Assembly: GCF_963678635.1 (NCBI RefSeq)
Contig: NC_087066.1
Span: forward strand, 25,747,736-25,811,735
Direction of reading: 5' to 3'
Source: Symsagittifera roscoffensis
Lineage: Eukaryota > Xenacoelomorpha > Acoela > Convolutidae
DNA: 64,000 nt
The translations under genes were made by a program, and so were the position numbers. Positions 38,401 through 50,400 of this stretch are shown piece after piece. Each line of letters starts with the position of its first letter. Position 1 is the stretch's first letter. A model generated the notes under the pieces. That model was given only the letters and a program-made list of their open reading frames with translations. It made no database searches and was not told the origin of the DNA.

Positions 38401-41400
38401 CTACAATAATAATTACATAAAAGTTTGCCTTTGAAATTGGGATTCTTTTCGTAGATGTTTAAGATTTGAGTAATTTTTGTGCTAATTCATTATCAGAGTC
38501 TTGGAAATTATTATGTGAAAAGGTTACTTGAGCATTTTTTACATAGTGTTACTTGAAGTTTTCCGTTTATTCCAGTTTCATATTGATTTCGGCTGGTTCT
38601 ATTTTGTCTACTAATTTTTGGAAAATCTATATCGGGCTCTCGGATTGATGATGGATATGATGCTCTCTCTTTTTTTGCAATTTCGTGTAATTGTGGTGTT
38701 AGAGTCATCATTAAAATTTTGGTCATTTTCGTATTTTTATTTTTATGAGTTTTAAGTTTTTGTACTGGGGTTTCAATTCTTACTGCAAGTTGCTTTATGG
38801 TTTCATTTAGAAATCTACGAATTTCATTGCATAAAAAAATTTGAAGTTGTTTGTTTCTTTCAGAGTCAAAAAATTTTGATAAATCTTGTGTGAATCGTTT
38901 CCAGTCGGATTTAATTTCTATGGGTAAGACTGAAAAACATTTTGAGCTGCGCCATCAAGTGTGGTTTGTTTTAATGTTGTACGCCTATGTATCCAATTTT
39001 GATGGAGTGGTGATTTTATTGGTACTGGACCTATTATTAAAATTAGATTTGCATTTAGATTGCATTTAGGTAGTCTTCTACTGAATACTCATGGTCTGTT
39101 CCTGTGAATACCGTAAGTGGTTTGTTAGATGTTTTTGGTGATCCAGCCATAAGGTAAGAATTCATTGTCATCTGAAGTGATTCTGCTGTGTTTGGTATTT
39201 GTGTAAAATTTGTAAGTTGAGTTTTTGTAATTTCATGTTGTTGTAAGTAGTAAGATAATAGGATTTTGTTTTTCATTGGGTTAGCTTGGTAACTTTGAGT
39301 ATTTATATGGTTTTGGGATTGCGTTTTATTGTTGGTTGTGCCAAGTTTTGTCGTTGAGTAAAATGTTGTTGTGTTTGTTGTGTTTTTTCTGAGTTCACTC
39401 TAGTTTCGAAAATATCTAATTGATAAATATCATCTGGTTGGTCAATGATATTCCAATTAATTCTTCGTGTTAGTTCTTTATTCTTTGGGTCAATTTCTTT
39501 GTATTTTTGTTTGTTTGGGTTAAAGTAATCATTAGCTTAAAAATAGTGTTTTTCACTTCTTGTAATTTGCCTGTTTGGTGGATTTTTATTTTGTTGAAAT
39601 ATTGGGTAATTTTCAGTGCGGTCTCCTAGAGTTTTTCGTTTTTCAATAAAAAAACTAATTGAGATACTTGAAATACTGGTTTTGTTATCTTTTGGGTGTA
39701 AGTATGTTCTTGGGATTGATTTCTCGTTGTGTAAAGTGAAGTTGTTATTGGGTTGCTAGTATTTTTATCATTTGCGAAAAAATCATAATTGCGTGTTTTT
39801 GTTTATTTGATTGTCGTTTGTTTGATTTTAGTTATTGGTCTATATGTTTGATAATCCATATGAAATTATTTTGGAACAAAGGATGTTTTAACAGTTGATT
39901 GTAGTGTTGTTTGTGGGAGGAGTAGGGGTATTTTTGTTATATGGTGATGTGATTGTTGGTTGAATAGGAGAGATACTTTGTTGTGTTGTTGTAGGTTTTG
40001 TGTCACCTACTTCTTCGTTTATAAAGTGCGATGTGGTTTGCTGTGTCAGGTTTCAGAATATCTTGTTGTGTAAGATTTCTGGTATCATTAAGCGATTCCT
40101 GTGTATTTGTAAATGTTGATTTTGAACTATTATTACTTATTCTATCATTAATTATTGTGTTATACTTTAAGGTGTTGCATCAATGGAGTAACTCTTAAAT
40201 AAATTTTGTGCTCGGAGACAGTGACGGTTGCTGCAGTTGAAATATCTTTAGGTATATTGACAAATAATAGATGACACCAATCAGGGCCCCATACATAATC
40301 TGTTTGCTCTGCTAATATAGTTTCATCGTCTGATGTTTGTGGTCGGAAATTTTTCTTGCTGTTGAGATTAAATCTAAATTGTGTAAAAAATAATCTGTTA
40401 TGAACCATGCTAGGATTTTTTATAGATCAAATTTTACTATTTGTGATACATAATTATCGGTGAGTGTTTCTTAAAATGAGTCTAAAATTTAGAAGAAAAG
40501 GTTGATTTCTTGTCTGATTATTGCATTTTGAGATGTTTGAGGTGGTGATTTAATTCACAATACGTTTAATTGAATCTAACTTGTGTTGAAAACATTTAAA
40601 GAAATGGCTAAAACTCTTCGTACGTCAACTTTAATTATTTCTCATTTTTTGTTATCGGTGAGTGTTTGACGAATTGAGTCTAAAAAATGAGAGGAAAGAT
40701 TTATTTCTCGTCTGACTATTGCGTTTCGAGACGGTTGCAATGCTGATAGTTTGATAGAACATTTCGTTTGATTCTAATATTGATAAATAATAGTAATTGA
40801 TAGAGAAAACATCAGTTGTGAAAGTTGAATTTGCTTTTTGTGAGTTTTGATATATTCTGTGAAAATTTTCGGGAAAACTAAAACTATTTCATCTGTTTGT
40901 TTTGGTGTGGTGGTTGATTTGATGAATTTGGTGGTAAAATTTCAATGGTAAATTTTCTGTAATGTGAAGTGATATTACTAATGCCTGGTAGATAGTGATC
41001 AAGTACTTGTCTTCTGATTTTTTTTTCATGAAATTCTTGTTTTCCTTGGCTATTTCCAATTTCGAACAATTTGCGATTAGATAATGGCAAAAATGTACTT
41101 GTCAACTAGCGGGATTGGTTTTTGGGTGATTGACAATGGGAAACAAATGTCAAAACTTTGTCGTATTCAATCATTTTTTGTGCGGAATTACGGTTAATTT
41201 TTCAACTTTCAATATGCCTTATTGGTTGATTGCAATTATAGAGCCTTACCGGTTTACGAAGGTATGAATTTTTAATTCTGCCATTACTTTTTATAGATGA
41301 TGGTGTTGTAAGTTCTGAATCGGAAAAACTTTTTTGGTCAACTTTGGGTATATTTTTGTCGTCAATTAAATCTCGAAAACTTTGAAGTTTTTGTATTGTA

Positions 41401-44400
41401 GTTGTGTCAGATTCTAAAACTGTGTTCCGAGTTTTGGAAAATTTTTTTTTGTTTAATAATTTGTTTTTGTTTTGTGAGTATTAACTCCTGTCTTGCTGTT
41501 TTTTGATCTGATGTATCCTATTTTTTGTTTTTGTGGTGTAATTACAAGATGGTATTTTTTGTTTTTAATGAAAAAATTGTGGGGAACTATTGGTTGTTTG
41601 TTTCATAGATTATCTCATGAAATAAGTGTCAGAGTGATGGTTGCGAAATCCCGGATTATAATTTCCTTTTTTTGAACTGTTAGTTATTACAATTGTTGTG
41701 GGGCTATTTCTTACCTTGGGGCATACTTTGTCGAGTGTAAACGGGTTGGAGAGAGAGTATATCGATTCGTTAGAATGAATTTGTATTTTCTCGGTGGCTA
41801 AATTTTTTTTTTAAGAAAAACTTACTTAATCTTACTTAGAGTTGTGATATTTGATCAGGGGTTGGAGAATAGTAAATCAATTCACAAGGTTCAGGTATAA
41901 TTAGAACACAAATAGTTCGTTAGATATTATTTTAGATCTTTTTAAGTTTATGGTCTAAATTCAAACTTTAAACTTGAAAACTATCGAGGCCTATCCATGT
42001 TTTTCAATACTCTAAATTTTTTTTTTAATTTAGTGTTTAAGACCGGGTCAACTCAGAGGAGGGGCTCAAGTGAAGGATGAGTAACCGAAGTTCTTCGCCG
42101 TTTCTCTCAATTAACATGCTTAGTTGTTCAAAAATTTCTATTAACCTTGGGTCGCTAGTAAGGATTGGAAAATCAATCGAAATTGAGGTCAATAGACACT
42201 TTTTACTAAAAGGTGTGGAGAACAAAATTGTTCTGAGTGATACAACGAAAGACTTGACGATCAAATATTTTTAAACGAATTAAGATTTACAATTAAATTT
42301 AAAAATTAAAGATCCAAGGATAGCCTTGATGATCTGGTTTATAGAAAATTTAGATTATTTCAAAACAAGGATAGGCCTTGAATATTTTAAGTTTAAAGTT
42401 TAAGTTTAGGGAAAAATTTTAATTTTTAGAAAAGGTTGATTTAAAATTTAAAAATTAAAATGATTTTAATTTCTGATTGATTATGGTAATGTTTTAGATG
42501 AAGAAACAAAGAATTATTAGCTATGAAAAGATGAGTTTACAAGTCCATGAAAAGCATGGGATTTTTTACAATTTTAATAAATTTAGCTTTTAATTATCCT
42601 CAAACTAATTTTTCTATTTTTTATTCAAAAAACTTTAAGTTTACAAAAATTTTAAAATTACTGCAGATTTGATAAAATGAAAGAAATTTGTAATTTTTAT
42701 CAGTCGTTATTATGTTATATAATATGGTTATACATCATTGAGAGGTATATGACTTGAGAATTAATCCTACTGCTCCAAGAAAAAATTTTTCAAGTTATTG
42801 AATGAAAATCTACTGCAATGAGAATTTTGTAGAGATATAATCGTTGCAGTCTGCGTCGTTTCACAAAATAGGGGTTCGGTCTGCTGTTCAGGTTTTGACC
42901 TGGTGTTTGCCATATCGTTTGGACTAATGGATTAGACTTACTGAGACGTAGAGATATACTTAATAAGTTTTCTATACCATTGAACATTTTTTGATGTGTT
43001 TTTGATCTTATTTCGATTTTGAATTTGCTATATCTAAATTTGTTGAAGTCTTGTTTCAGACTGTTACACGCACCAGATGAGTTTAAATCCGGGGTCGCTC
43101 ACTCATAGAATACTTTTATATAAGGTACACCGTCTGTTTGTCTCGCTATTTTATTTTCGGCCGGATAGGTTTGTGCAACTTTTTAGTCTAATACCGATCT
43201 TAATCTTACACTTATATCTCCTAGTCTAATAGATCTAGTGTTTATTGGTATTTGCGAGTTAGATATCAGAAACTGGTCTGAAAGAGAACGACTGTCTTCT
43301 ACGTTATATTTATTTTGTTCTGTTGCCGAAACTATGAATAGTTTCAGCGTTACAAATAATTGTAAAGTCTAGTTATGAATCATGATTGGTTAGTTAGGAA
43401 TACTTTATTGAGATAGTTTTATCAATAATATAATTGGATATAAATACTAGCTTTAAACTGGTTCCATTTGCTCTTATACGAGAAGTATTTTACTCAAATT
43501 GCACATAAATTTTGTTGAATAACTTGTTGAATTTAAAAAAATTATTGGCAATTATTTTTTTTCAGCTGTCAGATACTAACCGTTTTATCATCATAGGTGA
43601 GCGCCAGATTTCGAAAAAGTCGGTGCTTCGGAGTCTGCAATAATTTAGATTCTTCATCGAATATTTTCTGGTTGTGAATATGTGAATATGGGTGCGAGTG
43701 TGCGTGTGCGTGAGTGCGTGCGTGTTGTTGCGTTTATTATGACCAAATATTGAAGTCAAACGTTTCATTTTTACCATCTGGTGTAGTGACATATTCGAAA
43801 AGCTCTTCAGTTTTCTACTGAGGGACGACAACGCTTTTTTTCTCAACTTCTTTGCTCACACGGCAATTTAATTTTACAAATAGTTTGGATCGCCCTTTTT
43901 TCAGGCGTTCAGAGAGACATGAAAACTGGTTATTTGAAGTCCAATCGCCCGTTGATTATGTGCTTCATTCCAACTTACAAGGAATCACTGGACTCAAAAG
44001 CGTTTGCTGTTCGAGCCACATGGGGCCGAAGGTGAGATAATAAATGACTTTAATGCAGTTTTTGCGGGCTCAAAACTCTTCAGTTCAGTTATCTATTATT
44101 TGATTGTATGTCTAATTGTACTTGATAAAATTCCTCCCATGGATGTATTTCCTAGAAATGGCTCGCTGTTTTCAAAATTTAACACTCAAAATAGAAATTT
44201 CACTTAATTTTTAAACACATGGGTGCAAACTTGCATTATTGAATAATTTAGAACAAAATTGAATTTAACTATTTATTTACTAAGGTGTGACCGAATGATT
44301 TTTGCTGCCGACGAAGTGAACAAGACATTCCCAACAATCAAAATGGGCTACCCTGGTCGCAAGATGCTCTGGGCTAAAGTGAGAGACACTTTCGAATACT

Positions 44401-47400
44401 TCTACGACAACTATCTTGACCAGTACGACTGGTTCTACAAGGGAGACGACAACACTTATGTCATAGTTGAGAATTTGAGATCATTCCTCGCTAAGTATGA
44501 CCCGGACAAGCCATGGTTCTTCGGCCATAGATTCAAGGCTTTCCTGGTGGTAAGTCACTATGGTTCTCTTTTATTCATCTTTATAATTCCATTTTTTTAA
44601 CAATCTAAACTCTTTCAGCCAGCGATAGAAGTGGCTTTTCCATTTTTTGTTCAGACCATTTGAAAAATGAGGAGTAACTTTGTATTCGGATGTATTTTAT
44701 TTTTTTTTATTTTTTTGTTTTTCAGGCGAAATCAGCTGCCACAATTAATCAGTTCTTATCACATAGTCATACTGTGCTGATTTAAATTAACCGGACAAAA
44801 CGCGTTAAACTTGAAATTTAAAACTCGTTTTTCGCAAATTGGGATGAGTTTAGGTAAAAACTTATGAAGACAAAACTTGTTTGAAATTTAGCAGAATTGA
44901 TATGGTGTAATTTGTTTTGCGAAATTTGGGCCCAAAATTTTACCCCAAAAATGGGTCATTTTGGCTTTTCTTAGTTAATCAAAAATTACGCCAACAAATA
45001 CCCAGTCGATCGCAGACATAATTACATCAAAGTTAGCTCCTTACGGAGCCCAACAAACTTTAAGAAGGTTATACTCTCCAAAAAAAATTGCAAATCGTTT
45101 AAAAATTGTTTTTAATTAAATAGTTGGTATTTTATAGTAAAAACGACCTTTTTTGTCTATCAAACAAAAATAAATTAACTTAAACAATGTTTTGGAGAAT
45201 ATACCCTTCTTAAAGTTTGTTGGGCTACGTAAGGAGCTCACTTTGACATAATTATGTCTGTGATCGACTGGGTATTTGTTGGAGTAATTTTTGATTAACT
45301 AAGAAAAACCAAAACGCGTTTAACTTGAAATTTGAAACGCTTTTTTCTCAAATTGGGATGAGTTTAGGTAACAACTTATGAAGACAAAACTTGTTTGAAA
45401 TTTAGCAGAATTGATATGGTGTAATTTGTTTTGCGAAATTTGGGCCCAAAATTTTACCCCAAAAATGGGTCATTTTGGCTTTTCTTAGTTAATCAAAAAT
45501 TACGCCAACAAATACCCAGTCGATCGCAGACATAATTACATCAAAGTTAGCTCCTTACGGAGCCCAACAAACTTTAAGAAGGTTATACTCTCCAAAAAAA
45601 TTAGCAAATCGTTTAAAAATTGTTTTTAATTAAATAGTTGGTATTTTATAGTAAAAACGACCTTTTTTGTCTATCAAACAAAAATAAATTAACTTAAACA
45701 ATATTTTGGAGAATATAACCTTCTTAAAGTTTGTTGGGCTCCGTAAGGAGCTAAATTTGATGTAATTATGTCTGCGATCGACTGGCTATTTGTTGGCGTA
45801 ATTTTTGATTAACTAAGAAAAGCCAAAATGACCCATTTTTGGGGTAAAATTTTGGGCCCAAATTTCGCAAAACAAATTACACCATATCAATTCTGCTAAA
45901 TTTCAAACAAGTTTTGTCTTCATAAGTTGTTACCTAAACTCATCCCAATTTGAGAAAAAAGCGTTTCAAATTTCAAGTTTAACGCGTTTTGTCCGGATAA
46001 TTTAAATCAGCACTGTATTAAAGCCCTTACAGTTGTGATTCAAAAAAATTGAGAAAAGCCGGTTTGAAATTGTCGGGAAAAACCGGTTTTAATTTATGGT
46101 CATTTGAGCGATTGAAGCGAGCGAGCAGGCTTCCAATAGCTTATTTTAGTAGCTTATAAGCTTACAATAGCTTAATTAAAGCCGTAAAAATTTACTTGAG
46201 TAAAATTAGTTTTTTGAGCATTTTAGCGCCTTTTGGACTCAAATTTGGAAACATTTTGATTTTTTCAAGTTTCTTATTTGTTTTTTTTAGTCTACTGTTG
46301 CTTATTTTACTATCCAAAATCCTTAATCTCTAGTTTTTTTGTTCAGATCCTTTTTTATCAATCCACGCAGAAAAAACGTCTCGGAATCGAAAAAACTGTT
46401 TTATTGTATTTTTAAGTTTATGGCCGGAACATTCTGAGCTAGCTGCACAGTAACAGGCTATCCTTGTATTGCTTTCGATTTTGCGTATTTTTGGCGCGCA
46501 CAGCTTTTTTTTTTTAAAAAGAAGGCTATAAACCAAGTGATACAAAACCTATGCTAAATGAAAATGACCTAGGACAATAGTATTTTAACACGCTAGATTG
46601 TAAATGAGTTCTGCTAAGATAAATTTACCTACTTAACTTAAAGACTAAAAAAATCTGACACGCTTCATCAATGTGCAGGAGGGGTACAACAGTGGTGGTC
46701 CTGGCTATGTCCTCAGCAGAGGAGCTTTGAGACTCCTGGGTCCCACACTTAAAATGAAGACAATCAACTCCACCTGCATGCCTGGAAACCAGACTGGCAC
46801 ATACAGGGGCGAGGACTTCAGAATGGGTTAATTTAAAACTCTTCAGTGAAAAAATTCTCTGTAGAAATCACCTCAATAATTGAAAGCATGAAACTGCTAA
46901 AAACATTTGGTTTTTCTGTTTTACGGCCAAAAACTGATCTTTCTTTATAAAGATTTTTATTGAAAACAGAAGCTCAGTTAACAGTTTAGTAAATTTGGAC
47001 CGTATAACAAAAAATAACCAAAAATTTTTTAGAAGATTTATTTGCAGGCTAATTTTCAATATGCTGAAAAGATTTTTTTTTCTAAAAAAAAATATAGGCA
47101 GAGGAACTATATATTAACCCTATATCTTTGAATAGCATGTTCAATGTGTAAAAGCCAGTTTTTTTTCCAAAATATCCTATTTTGCCTTAGGAGAGTGTTT
47201 GGAAAAAGTGGGCGTGGTGCCGTCTCGAACCCTGGACGAAAAGGGGCGTGAACTCTTCCACGTGTTCAATCCTGACGGCGAATTGACAGCTATCAAAAAC
47301 ACAGAGTGGTATCACTTTTTCAATTACTACACACACAAATCGGTCAGTATCAGACAAGTCAAACTCTAGCTAGTCAAATCTCTATTGTTGTCAAAGTGTT

Positions 47401-50400
47401 CATGTAGCGAGTGATAAGTTTGTCACAAAAGTAATGATGAAGTAATCCCAGTCAACTCAGCAGTCTGAGTTACATAACCGATGACGTGATGTGAGGTTAT
47501 GTTGATGTATGTGTATACGTAGAGTTGGCTGTGCCATATATACCACAAACATGTTGAAAGGCGAACGCTCTTTTCCCTCTCAGGGATTCGATCCATTGCC
47601 GACCCAAAGGGTCCCCCTCTGTACTGTTTTGAGAAATCCATTTTGGCGACGGAACCTGAAAATTTTCTACAGGCACCATTGGCGCCAAAAAATATTTATT
47701 TTGAGGAGGGAGCACGCGCCAAAAAAAACGCGATTTTTTTAGTCAGAATTTTCCAAAAAAAGCAAAAACGCCTACTTTGGCATGTTTTTTCAAAATTTTG
47801 CCTGCGGTTGGGAGAACTCGGAAAATCGATTTTGTCGACCTAAAAAAAAGGTCGACAAAATTTTGAAAATTTTTAAAAAATTTTTGAAAATCCGTCCCCC
47901 CTCGACAAAATACTAGATCCGCCCCTTGACCTAGTACAATAATGTTTTAGCACGCTAGATTGTAAATGAGTTCTTTTTTGTAAAGTTAAATTTATCTACT
48001 TAACTCTAAAGATTTTTTGAAACTCCGCCCCTAGATCTGAAAATCCTAGATCCGGCCCTTGTTGAAAACCTATTTTTGTTACTTAAACAATTTGCCTTAT
48101 ATTCTTCACTTAGTTCTTACGTAAGCCCAGGAAATATTTTCCAGTTAATCAGAACTAAAAGTTCCACGAAACCTGTACAATTCACGGCACATTCAAAACA
48201 TGCTCTCATTGGCTAATTCCGCTATCTTACATAAGTGCATAGTGTTACCTAAGTGCACAATCAGTATAGAGACAAGCAGGAGTGGATCTAGGATTTTCTT
48301 GAGGAGGGGGGTGGATTTTCGAAAAAATTTCGAAAACTTTGTCGACCTTTTTTTTAGGTCGACTAAATTGATTTTCCGAGCTCTCCCAAAGCACTTAAGA
48401 CCCTGTTTTTTTTTGAATTTGAAAAAAAAATTGAAAAAAAAACAGGCCAAAAGGGCATTTATTGGAAAATTTTGACGCTTCCCGCTCATAATTAGTATAT
48501 TTTTGGCGCCAAAAGCGCTTTTAGAAAAAGTTTAGGGTCAGTCAGCGAAAAATGGATATCTCAAAATAAAATACTACAAAGGGGGACCCCTCGGGTCGGC
48601 AGGGGGTCGAATCCCTAAAAAAAGGCGTCCGCATCGACCCCCTCCCCTAATTCTGCTGGTGGAGACAAGTCTCCTTTCTTGGACGTTTTTTTTTTTTGAA
48701 AAATTTGTTCTAAAAAAAACAAATACGGAAGACGGCTCTAATGTTCTCAATTTAAAAACAAATCTCTAAACTTTTTAATAAATTTTTATTCAGATAGTCT
48801 TAACCTTAACCTCATCGAGCAAAAATTTGCAACCTTCAATAAAATTTGTCATTTGACATAGAAAGAAAATTGTATCTTGATTATTTTTAACAGCAAAAAA
48901 ATTAATTGAAATAGACAGCAAAAAAAATAATTGAAAATTTTGAAAGTTTTTTTAAAAAGTATTGAAAATTTGTCCCCCCCCTCGAGAAAATCCTAGATCC
49001 GCCCCCTTGACCTAGTACAATAATGTTTTAGCACGCTAGATTGTAAATGAGTTCTCTTTTGTAAAGTTAAATTTATCTACTTAACTGTAAAGATTTTTTG
49101 AAACTCCGCCCCTAGATCTGAAAATCCTAGATCCGCCCTTTGTTGAAAACCTATTTTTGTAACTTATACAATTTGCCTTATATTCTTCACTTAGTTTTTA
49201 CGTAAGCCCAGGAAATATTTTTCAGTTAATCAGAACTAAAAGTTTCACGAAACCTGTACAATTCACGGCACATTCAAAACATGCTCTCATTGGCTAATTC
49301 CGCTATCTTACATAAGTGCATAGTGTTACCTAAGTGCACAATCAGTATAGAGACAAGCAGGAGTGGATCTAGGTTTTTCTTGAGGAGGGGGACGGATTTT
49401 CGAAAAATTTCGAAAACTTTGTCGACCTTTTTTTAGGTCGACTAAATTGATTTTCCGAGCTCTCCCAAAGCACTTAAGACCCTGTTTTTTTTTGAATTTG
49501 AAAAAAAAAATTGAAAAAAAAAAACAGGCCAAAAGGGCATTTATTGGAAAATTTTGACGCTTCCCCCTCATAATTAGTATATTTGGCGCCAAAAGCGCTT
49601 TTAGAAAAAAGTTTAGGGTCAGTCAGCCAAAAATGGATATCTCAAAATACTACAAAGGGGGACCCCTCGGGTCGGCAGGGGGTCGAATCCCTAAAAAAAG
49701 GCGTCCGCATCGACCCCCTCCCCTAATTCCGCTGGTGGAGACAAGGCTCCTTTCTGGGACGTTTTTTTAAAAATTAATTGCCGGAAAAATTTGTTCTAAA
49801 AAAACAAATACGGAAGACGGCTCTAATGTTCTCAATTTAAAAACAAATCTCTAAACTTCTTAGTAAATTTTTGTTCAGATAGTCTTAACCTTAACCTCAT
49901 CGAGCAAAAATTTGCAACCTTCAATAAAATTTGTCATTTGACATAGAAAGAAAATTGTATCTTGATTATTTTTAACAGCAAAAAAATTAATTGAAATAGT
50001 TTGAACTTCAGAAGGAGGTTCTGGAGCTCAGATGAAACGGATCCCCTGTAGACGCTTTCAAACATAAATCGGATAGATATATTTATTTTAGCTCATGTAT
50101 TTTGGCCTCAGTCCCAAAAAGGGTGTCGGAAAATTCAGGTTGTCGCCAGTCTTTTATGGCAATTAATTTAAAATTAAGCAATGACATATGAATTAAATTA
50201 CGAGGGGGGGGGGGGGGGGGGGGGGGCGGATTTTCGAAAATTTTGACGACCTTTTTTTTCTTTTTAGGTCGACCAAATTAATTTTTCGAGCTCTCCCAAA
50301 GCACGGTTTTGTCCCTATTTTGGCCAAATTTTTTGCTCCGCAGGCAAAATTTTGAAAAACAGGTCAAAAAAGGCGTTTTTAGGCACTTTTTAGAAAATGT

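Larger units (their letters stand above)
35894..40839 (-). repeat. Internal tandem duplication, copy 2
   Basis: 4946 bp. Its left end (CGTCCAATG...) is joined to copy 1 inside what would be the RT palm; its right end (TTTGCTTTTT) is the normal start of the duplicated block. Reading from it, RT runs up to the catalytic region and then re-enters gag leader sequence. Confidence 0.85.
20243..43466 (-). mobile_element. Giant LTR retrotransposon (23.2 kb), antisense in C1GALT1 intron 3
   Basis: Terminal direct repeats of about 390 bp (20243-20632 and 43078-43466) have TG...CA termini and are flanked by the 4-bp duplication TTTG (20239-20242 and 43467-43470). On the minus strand the order is LTR, PBS, leader, gag, protease, RT N-half, a second gag-protease-RT N-half, RT C-half, RNase H, integrase, long third ORF, LTR: a Ty3/gypsy-type order. 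All frames are broken. The LTRs are roughly 80% identical by eye, so the insertion is old. The coding strand is very A-rich and G-poor, unlike the flanking host DNA. At 23 kb it is several times the usual 5-10 kb; about 4.9 kb of that is internal duplication. Confidence 0.88.
47870..49999. repeat. Tandem segmental duplication in intron 7
   Basis: 47870-48913 and 48950-49999 are near-identical direct copies offset by 1080 bp (starting around TAGATCCGCCCC...GACCTAGTACAATAATG). Both contain the same family-B insertion with the same flanking GAGACAAG, so duplication followed insertion. Confidence 0.85.

Noticed and set aside
42037-42274. Complementary ORFs at 42.0-42.3 kb
   Set aside because: Located in the leader of the giant element, no recognisable domain, and both strands are open, so chance is likely.
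47497-47742. Overlapping ORFs on both strands at 47.4-47.8 kb
   Set aside because: They fall inside a family-B element and intron 7; the apparent coding potential comes from the GC-richer repeat.
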